Below, one piece after another: positions 24,874-34,604 of a DNA stretch of 64,000 nucleotides (positions within the stretch are counted from its first letter, which is position 1; the number at the start of each line of letters is the position of its first letter). The translations under genes were made by a program, and so were the position numbers. The notes beneath the pieces are model-generated. The model did no database searches, was not told where the DNA came from, and worked only from the letters and a program-made list of their open reading frames with translations. The stretch spans positions 62,001 through 126,000 of the forward strand of contig NZ_JAAWUO010000013.1 of the NCBI RefSeq assembly GCF_013304825.1, in the 5' to 3' direction. This stretch comes from Blautia schinkii (GTDB lineage Bacteria > Bacillota > Clostridia > Lachnospirales > Lachnospiraceae).

Positions 24874-27800
24874 TTACAGCCATTTTTTCAAAATTTCGCT
24901 CAGCTTCTTTACATCCAGTGGTTTCGCGATATGCCCATTCATTCCTGCATTTTTTGCCATCTGTACATCTTCAGCAAAGGCGTTTGCAGTCATGGCAACA
25001 ATCGGCAGCTGTCCTCGTTCACCCGATAACCCACGGATAGCAGCTGTTGCCTCATAGCCGTTCATAACGGGCATCTGAATATCCATAAATGCAAGATCAT
25101 ACCTGTTTGCAGGAGCATTCAGAACCTTTTCCACTGCGATCTTTCCATTTTCGGCATATTCGACTTCAACACCTGTCATCTGCAGAATCTCAGAAGTAAT
25201 TTCTCTGTTTAATTCATTATCTTCCACCAGTAAAATTCGTTTTCCGCTGTAATCTGCGCTTTCCAGATAATCCCTTGCTGTCTTTTCTTTTTTTTCTGAA
25301 ACAAATCGTCTCAGTGTAGCAGTCAGCCTGGATCGAAACAGCGGTTTTGCTATAAAAGCATCTACACCTGCTGCCTTTGCCTCCTCCTCAATCTCACTGA
25401 ATTCAAAAGAAGACAGGAGAATGATCGTAATATCACTTCCAATACGTTTTCTGATCTGGCGGGCGGTTTCAATTCCATCCATCTCCGGCATCTTCCAGTC
25501 CAGGATTATGGCAAAATAATCTTCTTTTTTTTCGTGGTGCTCATAACATCTTTGTACCGCTTCTTTCCCGGAAAGCACCCATTCACCGGCAATTCCTATT
25601 TCACTCAAAGTTGCCACTGTACTTTCACAACAGATTTTATCATCATCCACAACCAGAACCGGAAGTTCGGCCAGTTCCTTTTCCTGCTCTTTTTCACTTT
25701 CCTGAAGCTTCAGAAAAATAGTTACTGTTATCTTTGTTCCCCGGTTCAGTGCACTGTCAACCTTGATGCTGCCATTCATCAGATTCACAATATTTCTGGT
25801 AATTGCCATACCAAGACCTGTTCCCTGAATCCTGGTAGTTCTCTGATCGTCTGCACGGCTGAAGGGCTCAAACATGATCTTCTGAAATTCAGGTGACATA
25901 CCGATCCCGTTATCCTCGATGATAAACTCATAACAGCCAAGCTCCGAAAATCCATTTGGTATTTCCTCAATGGAAAACGTAATATTTCCTCCATCCGGAG
26001 TATATTTGATAGCATTACTCAACAGGTTTACAAACAGCTGCTGGATTTTCAGACTGTCACCGCAAACAGCCTCATGTTCAATGTGTCTGACATGCACTTC
26101 CAGAGCATGCTTATGCTCGTCTATACTCGGTTTTGTAAGTGTAACAAGATTATCTACCAGTTCAGGCAGACTGAAATCTTCCTCTGACAGTGACATCCTT
26201 CCGCTTTCAATGCGTGCCATATCCAGTACTTCATTTACCAGCCCCAGCAAATGGCGGCTTGATTTCGTGATCTTACACAGACATTCCATCACTCTGGCCT
26301 TATTATCAATATTCGCACCTGCGATCGCAGTCAGTCCGACAATGGCATTCATCGGAGTCCGGATATCATGAGACATATTAGAAAGGAACTCTGACTTCGC
26401 ACGGCTGGCATTTTCTGCTGCCTTGTATGCATCCTTCAGAGCTTTGTGAGATTCAATCTCTGCCTTTTTCTCCTGAGATACATCCATGGAAACCCACAAT
26501 ACCTTTACCGGCTTTTCAGCCTCCCATTCCAATGGGATAAAGGAAGCGATTTTATAAACATCTTCATTTCGGGAACAATATTCAAATTTATAAATATCAT
26601 TTTCTCCGGTCAGATTTTTACAGATATTTTCCGGTGAAAGCAGCATATCCATTGGTTCCAGTGGTTTCATAGTTTTATAATTTACAAGAAGCTGCTCCTG
26701 AAACTCACTGTATCTGCCCAGCGGTTTATAGATCATCTGCCCCTTCAGATTATAAAATCTGTACCTGTCATTTTTCAGATCACAGACAGCAAAACGGTCA
26801 ACCAGACGCACCATACTCTGGATCAGCTGTTCCTTGTTAGCATTATCAGAAGCCATTTTTTGCAGCTTTATATTTTCTTCCTTTGCCTCTGTAATATCTC
26901 TGAGGAAAATCATGGCATATTCAGAATCTTCTATTTCACCACGCATGATCACATTGCGTACCCAGCGTTCTTTTCCGTTCAGTATGATACGGCATTCCAA
27001 ACTCAGCTCCGTCTCCAGACCCTTTAATTTTTCTGCGATATAAGAACGATTATAGAAATCTGTTACTGCCTTTTTGTTCTCATCTATAACATAATATTCT
27101 ACAAAATGACTGATAAGTTCATCCCAGGTATGGCTTTTTTCAAATGCAGTCATCAAAGAAGCTTCCACCTTAAAGGTATCAAAAGAATTTTTTTCCAGAT
27201 TTACATAATATTCGCATAAATTCGACTTTGTAAAAGCACGGTGAAGGGCAGCTAACTTCTGTTCCTGTATAATTCTTTTTTTCTCTGTATCGATATTAAC
27301 AAAAATTCCCGCAATCCTGTTGGCCGTACCATCCACGCGGCGTATCACTTCTGCTGATGCACGAAACCACTGATATCTGTTATCCTTCATTCTGAGACGG
27401 TATTCTACATTATATTTTATCTGATTGGTCCTATCTGCAATCGCTGAATAAAGCTGATTCATCACCCTTTCTTTATCCTGCGGGTGCAAAAGCTCTGACC
27501 AGGAATCAAGTTTATTCGGAAAATCCAGAATATCTTGATAGCCCAGCATTCTTCGAAAAGCATGACTCCAGCTTACATCAACGATTTTGCCGTTTTCGTC
27601 ACAATCAAAATACCAGTGTCCGGAACAGATTGCTCCGTTTATCAGGGTCAGATTCTCATATTCCCAGTTAACCTGTACAGACATCGCCCAGATTTCCTGA
27701 CCATTCTTATCTGTTGTATTCTCCTTATAAAGATACACATTGATCGGAGATCCGTCTGCTGTAAGAATCCGCCCTTCTCCTCTCCCTTTGATAAAGGGGA

Positions 27801-28077
27801 AACGTTCTTCATCCAGAAAGCTGACATTTTCACCGTAAAAAAGATTCTTAAGGGAACCTTTTGTCTGCTTCATAAAAGACTCATATGTATAACCAATATT
27901 ATATAACAACAGTTCACTTACTGACAAAATAGTCAGCTCTGAATCAAAATAGCCCGTGATCGTGCCTACTCCACCATTATTTACTATTGTTTTCTGAAGT
28001 GCCTCAAATACATTATCTCCAAGTGCTGTCATGTTTGAAGAATATATTTTATCTTCATAGTTCCTTATACAACTCAT
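24874..28077 (-). CDS. Hybrid sensor histidine kinase with PAS domains and two receiver domains
   Basis: 1067 residues, no membrane segment, so cytoplasmic. Several PAS-like modules fill about residues 30-550 (SWSHAFRRMLGYQD, YRLRMKDNRYQWFRA, WVRNVIMRGE). The HisKA phosphoacceptor is His at about 568 in SHDIRTPMNAIVG. The ATPase domain shows LLSNAIKYTPDGG, DNGIGMSPEF and GTGLGMAIT. Receiver 1 phosphoacceptor Asp is at about 857 (LDWKMPEMDG), receiver 2 at about 999 (MDIQMPVMNG). No output domain is fused. The 5' leader contains a c-di-GMP-I riboswitch and terminator, so its level probably follows c-di-GMP. Confidence 0.92.
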   Translation of the reverse strand: MSCIRNYEDKIYSSNMTALGDNVFEALQKTIVNNGGVGTITGYFDSELTILSVSELLLYNIGYTYESFMKQTKGSLKNLFYGENVSFLDEERFPFIKGRGEGRILTADGSPINVYLYKENTTDKNGQEIWAMSVQVNWEYENLTLINGAICSGHWYFDCDENGKIVDVSWSHAFRRMLGYQDILDFPNKLDSWSELLHPQDKERVMNQLYSAIADRTNQIKYNVEYRLRMKDNRYQWFRASAEVIRRVDGTANRIAGIFVNIDTEKKRIIQEQKLAALHRAFTKSNLCEYYVNLEKNSFDTFKVEASLMTAFEKSHTWDELISHFVEYYVIDENKKAVTDFYNRSYIAEKLKGLETELSLECRIILNGKERWVRNVIMRGEIEDSEYAMIFLRDITEAKEENIKLQKMASDNANKEQLIQSMVRLVDRFAVCDLKNDRYRFYNLKGQMIYKPLGRYSEFQEQLLVNYKTMKPLEPMDMLLSPENICKNLTGENDIYKFEYCSRNEDVYKIASFIPLEWEAEKPVKVLWVSMDVSQEKKAEIESHKALKDAYKAAENASRAKSEFLSNMSHDIRTPMNAIVGLTAIAGANIDNKARVMECLCKITKSSRHLLGLVNEVLDMARIESGRMSLSEEDFSLPELVDNLVTLTKPSIDEHKHALEVHVRHIEHEAVCGDSLKIQQLFVNLLSNAIKYTPDGGNITFSIEEIPNGFSELGCYEFIIEDNGIGMSPEFQKIMFEPFSRADDQRTTRIQGTGLGMAITRNIVNLMNGSIKVDSALNRGTKITVTIFLKLQESEKEQEKELAELPVLVVDDDKICCESTVATLSEIGIAGEWVLSGKEAVQRCYEHHEKKEDYFAIILDWKMPEMDGIETARQIRKRIGSDITIILLSSFEFSEIEEEAKAAGVDAFIAKPLFRSRLTATLRRFVSEKKEKTARDYLESADYSGKRILLVEDNELNREITSEILQMTGVEVEYAENGKIAVEKVLNAPANRYDLAFMDIQMPVMNGYEATAAIRGLSGERGQLPIVAMTANAFAEDVQMAKNAGMNGHIAKPLDVKKLSEILKKWL

Positions 28078-28150
28078 TTCTTAGAAATTCTCCCCCATCT
28101 TATGCTATTGCTATCCTGATCCATTCTGCTTTTCATTAATTCCAGCCACG

Positions 28151-28186
28151 AAAAAAAGGCACCTGTCAGATAAGTCTGCAGGTGCC
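28151..28186 (-). terminator. Intrinsic terminator in the kinase leader (riboswitch expression platform candidate)
   Basis: GGCACCTG (28158-28165) pairs with CAGGTGCC (28179-28186), and a T7 run follows on the minus strand (28157-28151). It lies between the c-di-GMP aptamer and the kinase start, the expected place for an expression platform. Confidence 0.88.
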
Positions 28187-28277
28187 CTTGCTATGTTTTT
28201 TCTAAATCATCACATATTTATATAGCATAAAAAATGCTGGCATTTCTCTTTATCACATCTTTATTCATATAAAAACA

Positions 28278-28357
28278 GTGGCAACCGGCTGACATGGTCA
28301 ATTTCTCTGACTTTAGTCCCATTTGGCTTTGCGTCACGGCTTTTCAACCGTTTTGCT
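28278..28357 (-). ncRNA. Cyclic di-GMP-I riboswitch aptamer (GEMM-I)
   Basis: On the minus strand the hallmark blocks follow in order: AAAACGGTTGAAAAGCCGT, GACGCAAAGCC, GGGACTAAAGTC, and AGCCGGTTGCC. GACGCAAAGCC and AGCCGGTTGCC are the two most conserved segments of the GEMM-I family and their spacing fits. It precedes the hybrid kinase gene (start 28077) by about 200 nt with a terminator in between, so it is likely to control that gene by transcription termination. Confidence 0.9.
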
Positions 28358-28511
28358 CTTTATTATTTTATTTTCTTTGATAAGAATAATACCATAAGTT
28401 TACCACGTCAATATATCCCTTTAAATTTTATTAAAATTCCAAGTATTTCTTCTCTCATCGTCCGGTAAGTCTCCGTTGATCTATACAGTTCTGATAGCTG
28501 CAGCCACATGA

Positions 28512-29867
28512 TCAGTCAAAATCTCTGGTAATGTTCGTAAGCCACTTATTTCTGAAATAGTGGATGAATACCACAGGCATTTTTTCGAACTCATCCAGAG
28601 TCATTATAAAATATACCCAGACAGGCGGCAGTTTTAAAACATATGCTGCAAGGAAAGTAAGAGGAACTGCAACAAGCCACATAAATATGGAATCCACGAT
28701 CATTCCAAACCTGGAATCACCACCGCCTCTGAAACAGCCGCATATAAGACAGGTATTGATACCCTCTCCCACAAGACGCCAGGTGGTCATAACTATAAAA
28801 ATGCCAAGATAATAAATGGCTGTCTCTGTCAGTTTATCCCGGTAGAAATCAAGTATCATAGGACGGACTGCCAAAATAATGGCACATCCGATCAGACTTA
28901 CAATAATTGTTATTATCAGCATACGTTTCCCATATTCTCTTGCTGTATCCTTATGGTCTTTACCAAGCTCCTGGCTGATAATAATGGTAGTAGCGTTGGC
29001 AAAGCCGCGACAGGCGATAGCACCAATGTTTACCACCATAACAGCAACGGCATTTGCGGCAACCATATCATCACCAATGTGGCCAAGAATCGCTGCAAAT
29101 GCTGAGCTGGCAAAGCTCCAGACAACATCATTTATTACAGCCGGAGAGGCAATTTTCATAAAGTCCCGAAACAGAATACCAGATTTTGCAAAGAAATATT
29201 TTATCCGGAATCTGACATCGGAGCTGTTTAATGAATAGATGAGACAAATCAATACCTCTGCGATTCTGGCAATAACAGTACCAAGAGCAACACCTGTAAC
29301 GCCAAGCTTTGGAAGTCCAAACAATCCAAAGATAAAGGAGGCATTACAAAGCACATTGACACAAAGAGATACAATGTATGTAACAGAAGGTATCATTATT
29401 TTTCCGACACTTCGAAGAGCACTCATAAAAACCTGAGAGAATCCCATAAACATAAAGGAAAATGAGATTACCTTCAAATATTCACTGCCGGCAGCAATAG
29501 TATCCGGACTGTTTGTGAAAATCTTCATAATCGTAGTCGGCATGGAAAAGGAGATAACGAAAAATACAAGAGAAACGATCAGCGAGATTCTCTCTGCCAG
29601 GCCGAGAATCTTTTCTACTGTCTTTTTATCCCCCTTTCCCCAGTACTGGGCACATAAAACCGAGGTACCTGTGGCCATGCCGTAATATAAACAGAAAAGA
29701 ATAAATGTATACTGGTTGGCAAGGGACGAAGCCGACATGGCAGTCTGGCTTACATATCCCAGCATTACGGTATCAGCAACATTTACCAGTGTTCCGATCA
29801 GATTTTGAATCATGATCGGAAATGCTAATTTTGATGCATATTTCAAGAAATCTTTTTTATTTAACAT
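28512..29867 (-). CDS. MATE family efflux transporter
   Basis: 451 residues, twelve predicted helices in two homologous halves (SKLAFPIMIQNLIGTLVNVA, LFGLPKLGVTGVALGTVIAR, GEGINTCLI). AAGGAAGAA precedes the ATG. MATE pumps export drugs or metabolites with a Na+ or H+ gradient; the substrate is unknown. Upstream lies a VOC remnant; downstream is the leader of the hybrid kinase. Confidence 0.9.
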   Translation of the reverse strand: MLNKKDFLKYASKLAFPIMIQNLIGTLVNVADTVMLGYVSQTAMSASSLANQYTFILFCLYYGMATGTSVLCAQYWGKGDKKTVEKILGLAERISLIVSLVFFVISFSMPTTIMKIFTNSPDTIAAGSEYLKVISFSFMFMGFSQVFMSALRSVGKIMIPSVTYIVSLCVNVLCNASFIFGLFGLPKLGVTGVALGTVIARIAEVLICLIYSLNSSDVRFRIKYFFAKSGILFRDFMKIASPAVINDVVWSFASSAFAAILGHIGDDMVAANAVAVMVVNIGAIACRGFANATTIIISQELGKDHKDTAREYGKRMLIITIIVSLIGCAIILAVRPMILDFYRDKLTETAIYYLGIFIVMTTWRLVGEGINTCLICGCFRGGGDSRFGMIVDSIFMWLVAVPLTFLAAYVLKLPPVWVYFIMTLDEFEKMPVVFIHYFRNKWLTNITRDFD

Positions 29868-29895
29868 ACAACAGTTCTTCCTTAGTTCTTAGAAT

Positions 29896-30045
29896 TTATA
29901 ATCCTGTGGCATATCTGACAAAATGCCTGACTGACTCATCTTTCGCAGGCAATCCGTCCATATCGAAGTCCTCAAAATACAGCTCCATCCTGTCATTGAG
30001 TGGAAGGAAATTCTCATCTGTCCAGGACCGGTTTTGCAGCACTAC
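29896..30045 (-). pseudogene. Remnant of a glyoxalase/VOC protein
   Basis: A minus-strand frame reads VVLQNRSWTDENFLPLNDRM, continues ELYFEDFDMDG and ends FVRYATGL before a stop. The same blocks occur in the intact VOC protein at 47267-47635 (VLQDADVWGKT, MELYFEDFDIDG, FVRYATEL). The first about 55 residues and the C-terminal 25 are missing. An inward copy of a VOC gene that has decayed. Confidence 0.75.
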
Positions 30046-30235
30046 TCAGGTCCTCAGTGAATTCCTATAAGCTATTTACTTATAGAGAACAGTATATCAT
30101 ATACCTTACAAAACCGCGAGGTTTTTTCAGTATTCTCCCTAACATGATCCCATTTGCATCCAGCCGTTCACAGCTCATGTGCTATGCAGATGCCGCACTT
30201 TATGAAACAAATTTTCCCTGAACAAGCGAACCGCC
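30046..30235. other. Intergenic region
   Basis: Nothing convincing apart from a short hairpin AAAACC-GCGA-GGTTTT near 30109-30124 followed by T residues on the plus strand. Confidence 0.4.
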
Positions 30236-30706
30236 TTATAATATATATTCCAGCTGCCTTTCTTTTGTCCGCATTCCCATTTTCTCATAAAATTTTTCTG
30301 CTGAAATATTACCTGCCCATACATTCAATGTTACTTCATAGCATCCCAGCTGCTTTGCTTCGTTTTTTACATATTCAAACAGGCTTTCCCCAATATGCTG
30401 ACCTCGTGCCTCCTGATCGACACACAGATCATCTATAAAAAGAGACTTAAACGGCACCATATTGTTTGAAAAAGGCTGCTCCTGTAATTGACAGAATGCA
30501 TATCCCACACAAACATCAGCCTCATCTGCTGCAACATATATTGGCTTTTCTTCGTTTTTCAGAAGCTCTGCTAATTCGTCTGTCTTATATTTTGTTGTGG
30601 CTGGAATAAAAATATCAGGCCTTATATCTGCATGAATCTGCAGCACCTGCCCTAACAATTCCAGGATTCTCGGAATATCTTTTTCTTCTGCTTTTCTAAT
30701 GATCAT
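30236..30706 (-). CDS. GNAT family N-acetyltransferase
   Basis: 156 residues, GNAT fold. The acetyl-CoA-binding motif A reads DLCVDQEARGQHIGESLFEY (about residues 91-110), and NVWAGNISAEKFYEKMGM is the usual C-terminal motif B. GGGAGGATAAAA precedes the ATG. Substrate unknown; the sequence resembles small-molecule or amino acid acetyltransferases. A promoter-like region and a strong inverted repeat lie upstream. Confidence 0.88.
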   Translation of the reverse strand: MIIRKAEEKDIPRILELLGQVLQIHADIRPDIFIPATTKYKTDELAELLKNEEKPIYVAADEADVCVGYAFCQLQEQPFSNNMVPFKSLFIDDLCVDQEARGQHIGESLFEYVKNEAKQLGCYEVTLNVWAGNISAEKFYEKMGMRTKERQLEYIL

Positions 30707-30853
30707 TTTTATCCTCCCTGTTTCTCAACAACTGATTTTATAGGTTCTTTATACATACCATAATACCATCGTGTGGATTCCTGGTAAAGAAAAATCGACG
30801 GTTGCAAAAGCAATCCGCCCTCTTCTGTTAGTGTAAACTAACCTCTGTATATA
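30707..30853. other. GNAT upstream region
   Basis: AT-rich promoter region without a gene. It shares the word TTCTTTATA-N1-ATA(C/T)CATAATACCAT with the upstream region of the LURP-one gene (61403-61430), consistent with a related promoter. Confidence 0.35.
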
Positions 30854-30899
30854 AAAGAAACCATGTGAAAACAAAACTGTAATTTCACATGGTTTCTTT
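30854..30899. terminator. Bidirectional intrinsic terminator after asrC
   Basis: AAAGAAACCATGTGAAA (30854-30870) pairs perfectly with TTTCACATGGTTTCTTT (30883-30899). It ends the asr operon on the minus strand. Confidence 0.9.
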
Positions 30900-31024
30900 C
30901 CCTGTGTATATTCGGTATATCACTTAAGAAAGCTTATAACAATAGCATCATTTTAGACAGGCAATTTTTTTCCGTTCAACCTTCTTTTGCAAAATTCCTT
31001 ATATTGGAATTATCTTATTTATAA

Positions 31025-31990
31025 TTATCTGTAATGTATTCCGCTCCAGTAAATATTATCTTTCACTATCGTTTCCTTCGGAAGCACTACACCATCCAAT
31101 GCCCACCTTTTATATTCTGCAAACCCTACACGGTCAATAATATATCCCACATGTTCCTTGCCACCAGGCGCACTTGGATCAATATATTTTTTTACAAATT
31201 TATAGGTGTTCAGGATAACTTTGATGATGGTGTCTTCATCTGCCCAGATCAAAAAATCTTCTCCCAGGCGTGGATTTTTCTTTCCTGTTCGTCCCATAAG
31301 TGTCAGACGATAATATTTCTTTTCGCTTCTGGTCCATGCTCTGGTCGGACATTTTGTCACACATACTCCACAGCCTACGCATTTTTCTTCATTGCGCACG
31401 ATTCTGTAATTATCCATCTTTAACGCATCCACCGAAAGCTTATCACAGCCTTTTACACAGGCGCCACAGGATACACAACGATCAGGGTCATATTGTGGCT
31501 CTGTCATACCAATAATTCCAAAATCGTGCATTCTTGCTTTGATACAGTCATTGGCACAACCTGTAAGTGCAATTTTAAAATGAAGATCATTAGGAAATAT
31601 AGCCTTTTCGATTCTCTTCGCAAAAGCTGCTGTATTATAATTTCCAAAAGGACAGACTCTGTTTCCGATACATGCACAGACATTTCTGGTTCCTGATGCT
31701 GAATACCCGGTACCTGCCTCATTTTGATTGATCTGAAGATTATCAATGATCGGTTGAAGCATCTCATTAACTTTATCCATATCTTCCATATGGATTCCTT
31801 CAATTTCGAATCCCTGACGGGTGGTAACATGGATCTGTCCGTTTCCATATTTTCTGGCAATATCCACCACCTGCTGCATAACATCTGCATTACAGCACCC
31901 TCCCGGAACACGCACTCTGGAAGCCGTAAGCCCACGGACCTTTGATACACGGAAGGCATTTTTCTTCAGTTTCTTTGTATTGATATCCAT
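31025..31990 (-). CDS. asrC: Anaerobic sulfite reductase subunit C (siroheme subunit)
   Basis: 321 residues from MDINTKKLKK (GGGGGGAGG 8 bp upstream; the longer frame has no ribosome site). It carries the siroheme/[4Fe-4S] cysteines CACIGNRVC and LTGCANDC and two ferredoxin clusters CVSCGACVKGC and CVGCGVCVTKC. With AsrA and AsrB it reduces sulfite to sulfide in the cytoplasm using NADH. Last gene of crp-asrA-asrB-asrC. Confidence 0.95.
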   Translation of the reverse strand: MDINTKKLKKNAFRVSKVRGLTASRVRVPGGCCNADVMQQVVDIARKYGNGQIHVTTRQGFEIEGIHMEDMDKVNEMLQPIIDNLQINQNEAGTGYSASGTRNVCACIGNRVCPFGNYNTAAFAKRIEKAIFPNDLHFKIALTGCANDCIKARMHDFGIIGMTEPQYDPDRCVSCGACVKGCDKLSVDALKMDNYRIVRNEEKCVGCGVCVTKCPTRAWTRSEKKYYRLTLMGRTGKKNPRLGEDFLIWADEDTIIKVILNTYKFVKKYIDPSAPGGKEHVGYIIDRVGFAEYKRWALDGVVLPKETIVKDNIYWSGIHYR

Positions 31991-32006
31991 TACAATTTCC
32001 TCCCCC

Positions 32007-32795
32007 CTAATCAAACAGTTTTTTGCCTTCTGAATAACAGAATACCGGACCATCCAGACAAATATATGTATCATTCATTCGACAATGTCCGCATTTACCA
32101 AGTCCACAGCACATTTTTCTCTCCTGAGATATCCAGATCTGTTCTTCCTTCATTCCCAGCTTTAAAAGCTCTGCTACTGCAAATTTCATCATGACCGGTG
32201 GTCCGACAACAATAGCTGCAGTCTCATGGATATTATCAAGCTCAAGTTCCGGAATATATTTTGTAACAAGTCCTGTCCTATAAGAATCGTCATCAGCGGA
32301 ATCCACTGTCAGGATCAGCTCCATCTGCTGTTCCCAGATCTTCAGATCCTCACGGAACAAAATATCTGACGGCGATTTAAACCCAAGGATCGTGTGTAAT
32401 TTTTTCACTTCATCCGGATGCTCACCGAAGTAACTGATCACTCCTCTCACAGGAGATACTCCTGTTCCACCAGCTACCACGATCAGTTCTTTTCCCTGAT
32501 AATTCTCCTTCTCAAAACCATTTCCATACGGGCCACGCATAAAAAAACTGCTTCCCTCATTCAATTCAAAAATCTCTCCGGTCACCTTACCAACCTTACG
32601 TATGGTCAGGTCGACATAATCTTCTCCTATGCCACTGACAGAAATCGGTGCCTCACCATATTTAGGAATAGAAACTTCAAAAAACTGTCCCGGTCTTACT
32701 TCACCCACATATGTCATACGGAATGTATATTCTGTCTCTGTATGCTTCACGATTTCTTTTATCTTAGATAAGAAAGGAATATATTCATTCGTCAT
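32007..32795 (-). CDS. asrB: Anaerobic sulfite reductase subunit B (FAD/NAD-binding)
   Basis: 262 residues of the ferredoxin-NADP reductase type. It has an FAD-binding beta barrel (RPGQFFEVSIP), the nucleotide loop VVAGGTGVSPVRGVISYF, and a C-terminal cysteine motif CCGLGKCGHCRMND for a [2Fe-2S] cluster, as in dihydroorotate dehydrogenase electron-transfer subunits. It passes electrons from NADH to AsrA/AsrC. AAAAGGAGGGAAAGTGAG precedes the ATG; one base separates it from asrA. Confidence 0.95.
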   Translation of the reverse strand: MTNEYIPFLSKIKEIVKHTETEYTFRMTYVGEVRPGQFFEVSIPKYGEAPISVSGIGEDYVDLTIRKVGKVTGEIFELNEGSSFFMRGPYGNGFEKENYQGKELIVVAGGTGVSPVRGVISYFGEHPDEVKKLHTILGFKSPSDILFREDLKIWEQQMELILTVDSADDDSYRTGLVTKYIPELELDNIHETAAIVVGPPVMMKFAVAELLKLGMKEEQIWISQERKMCCGLGKCGHCRMNDTYICLDGPVFCYSEGKKLFD

Positions 32796-32796
32796 C

Positions 32797-33795
32797 TCAC
32801 TTTCCCTCCTTTTCTTTCAGTTTCTGAAGACATGCAATATAGGAAATATACTCCGGACAGACATTTTCACAACGTCCGCAGCCGACGCACATATGATATC
32901 CGAATCTTTTCTTATGATCTGAAATTTTATGTAATACCTTAAAACGCATTCTTTCACCCTGACTTTGGCGGAAGCTGTGTCCTCCGGCAATATCAGAATA
33001 TCCATCTACCTGGCAGGAAGCCCATACACGACGACGCTCTCCGGCCTTTGGATTATCTTTATAAAAAATATCCTGCATAGTAAAACAGGTACACGTAGGA
33101 CAGACAAAATTACAGCGTCCACAGCCAATACATCGACTGCCATATTCCTGCCACATGGAATCCTGGTGAATTATATTTGGAAGTTTTTCCGGAACCTCTA
33201 CATGAACCTCATTATTTTCCACAAAAATCGGTTTCTCCTGAACATTCTGTCCATAATCCCATAATAATTCTTCCAGTTCTCTGCATTTCAGCTCCATGTA
33301 ACATCCATTTTCATCCTGAAAAATATACATATCATATTCTTCACAACGATTCGTTCCCATACTTACGCAAAAACAATTTTTTCCGGATTCCTTACACCCC
33401 ATCACAGCAAAAACTGTATTTTCCCGCATTCTTCTGTAATAATAATCCTCTGCACCATTTTTCAAATACATGTCGTCCAGGCGTTTCAGGGCATGAAAAT
33501 CACAGCTTTTTAAGAAAATCAACCGCTGTCTTGCTGCTCCGTCTGCTGTTTTCATCTCATTCTCCGTAAAATAAAGAATCGTCTCAGAAATCGGAAGCAG
33601 TACCTCCTTAAAGCTGTAATCCGACTTCTGATTCCAGACAATCTCTTCCCAGCTGTTCAGCAGACCATAACGAACTACATCTGTATCTGAAAAGCATCCT
33701 GTCCCCTGGTAAATTTTCGGTCCATACACATCATAGGATTTCTGCAAAATTTTAAAAATATTCTGCATCTCATCACTGCTGACTCGTTTTCCCAT
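32797..33795 (-). CDS. asrA: Anaerobic sulfite reductase subunit A (ferredoxin-like)
   Basis: 332 residues from MGKRVSSDEM, preceded by AAAGGGG at 7 bp. Two ferredoxin motifs near the C-terminus (CIGCGRCNFVCPTCTC and CVGCGRCENVCPEY) mark an electron-transfer subunit related to the 4Fe-4S subunits of hydrogenases. Overlap-free, 20 bp after the crp-type gene, and translationally linked to asrB. Confidence 0.95.
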   Translation of the reverse strand: MGKRVSSDEMQNIFKILQKSYDVYGPKIYQGTGCFSDTDVVRYGLLNSWEEIVWNQKSDYSFKEVLLPISETILYFTENEMKTADGAARQRLIFLKSCDFHALKRLDDMYLKNGAEDYYYRRMRENTVFAVMGCKESGKNCFCVSMGTNRCEEYDMYIFQDENGCYMELKCRELEELLWDYGQNVQEKPIFVENNEVHVEVPEKLPNIIHQDSMWQEYGSRCIGCGRCNFVCPTCTCFTMQDIFYKDNPKAGERRRVWASCQVDGYSDIAGGHSFRQSQGERMRFKVLHKISDHKKRFGYHMCVGCGRCENVCPEYISYIACLQKLKEKEGK

Positions 33796-33815
33796 CAGAT
33801 ACCCCTTTCTCATAA

Positions 33816-34505
33816 TCACATTTTATAAAATTTTGCAAGACCATCAAAATCTATCAGAATAAATCGCTTATTGCCATAACAGATCAGACCTCTGTCCGTA
33901 AGAACCTTACAGGCACGAGATACATTTTCCCTTGGTGCACCAACCAGATCAGCCATCAGGGTAATGGTAAGATCAATATCTATCATCACCCCGTCTTCCG
34001 TATCTACGCCAAAATCACGACCGAGCTTCCATAATTTTGCAGCTATTTTTCGCTCCATCTGCATGTTTCCGGTCGTATTCTTTAGCTGGTGCCCCATTCG
34101 CCAGAGATTTCTCTCATACTCTCTCAGAACAGATCTTGTCAAAGCATGGCTCTGTTCCATAAGCTGAAGAAACTGTTTTTCTGCAATTTCTATCACCTGC
34201 ACCGGACAGGCAGCCTCACAAAAAAGTGCATTCGGCTTTTTGCTTACAATGCTCTGATTTAAAAGCCGTCCTTTTCCCAGGATAAAAATCACCTTTCGAT
34301 TTCCATGCTTGGTCAGATTATAAAGCATCACTTCGCCGGAATACACAAAATATACTGTTTTGGTTCTGCTGCGTGAATGAAAAATCACTTCTTTTTTCTT
34401 ATAAGAAACAACTTTACTTTCATTAAGCAGGTTCTGCAGAATATCCTTTGGTATTTCTTTAAAAAAATCCATCTTCTCCAGTTCCCTGAGTGTTATCTGT
34501 CCCAT
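33816..34505 (-). CDS. Crp/Fnr family regulator of the asr operon
   Basis: 229 residues: cyclic nucleotide-binding-like beta roll (about 20-130), then a Crp-type helix-turn-helix whose recognition helix reads APRENVSRACKVL. The R-E-x-x-x-R pattern is that of CRP, which contacts GTGA half-sites. No N-terminal cysteine cluster as in FNR is present. It is the first gene of the asr operon. A perfect GTGAT-N4-ATCAC palindrome lies centred 41.5 bp before the predicted transcription start, so it probably activates its own operon. Confidence 0.88.
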   Translation of the reverse strand: MGQITLRELEKMDFFKEIPKDILQNLLNESKVVSYKKKEVIFHSRSRTKTVYFVYSGEVMLYNLTKHGNRKVIFILGKGRLLNQSIVSKKPNALFCEAACPVQVIEIAEKQFLQLMEQSHALTRSVLREYERNLWRMGHQLKNTTGNMQMERKIAAKLWKLGRDFGVDTEDGVMIDIDLTITLMADLVGAPRENVSRACKVLTDRGLICYGNKRFILIDFDGLAKFYKM

Positions 34506-34576
34506 TGTATCAACCTCACTGGTATAGCTTTTGCAGTTTCTGATAATAAACTACTCTTGTCTCGCTTTCCTTTTGT

Positions 34577-34582
34577 ATTATA
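34577..34582 (-). promoter_or_regulatory. -10 box of the crp-asr operon
   Basis: TATAAT on the minus strand. It sets a transcription start near 34570, giving the upstream palindrome a centre at about -41.5. No good -35 hexamer is visible, as expected of an activator-dependent promoter. Confidence 0.6.
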
Positions 34583-34604
34583 ATGAAAAAGTTTATCGTT
34601 TTCC

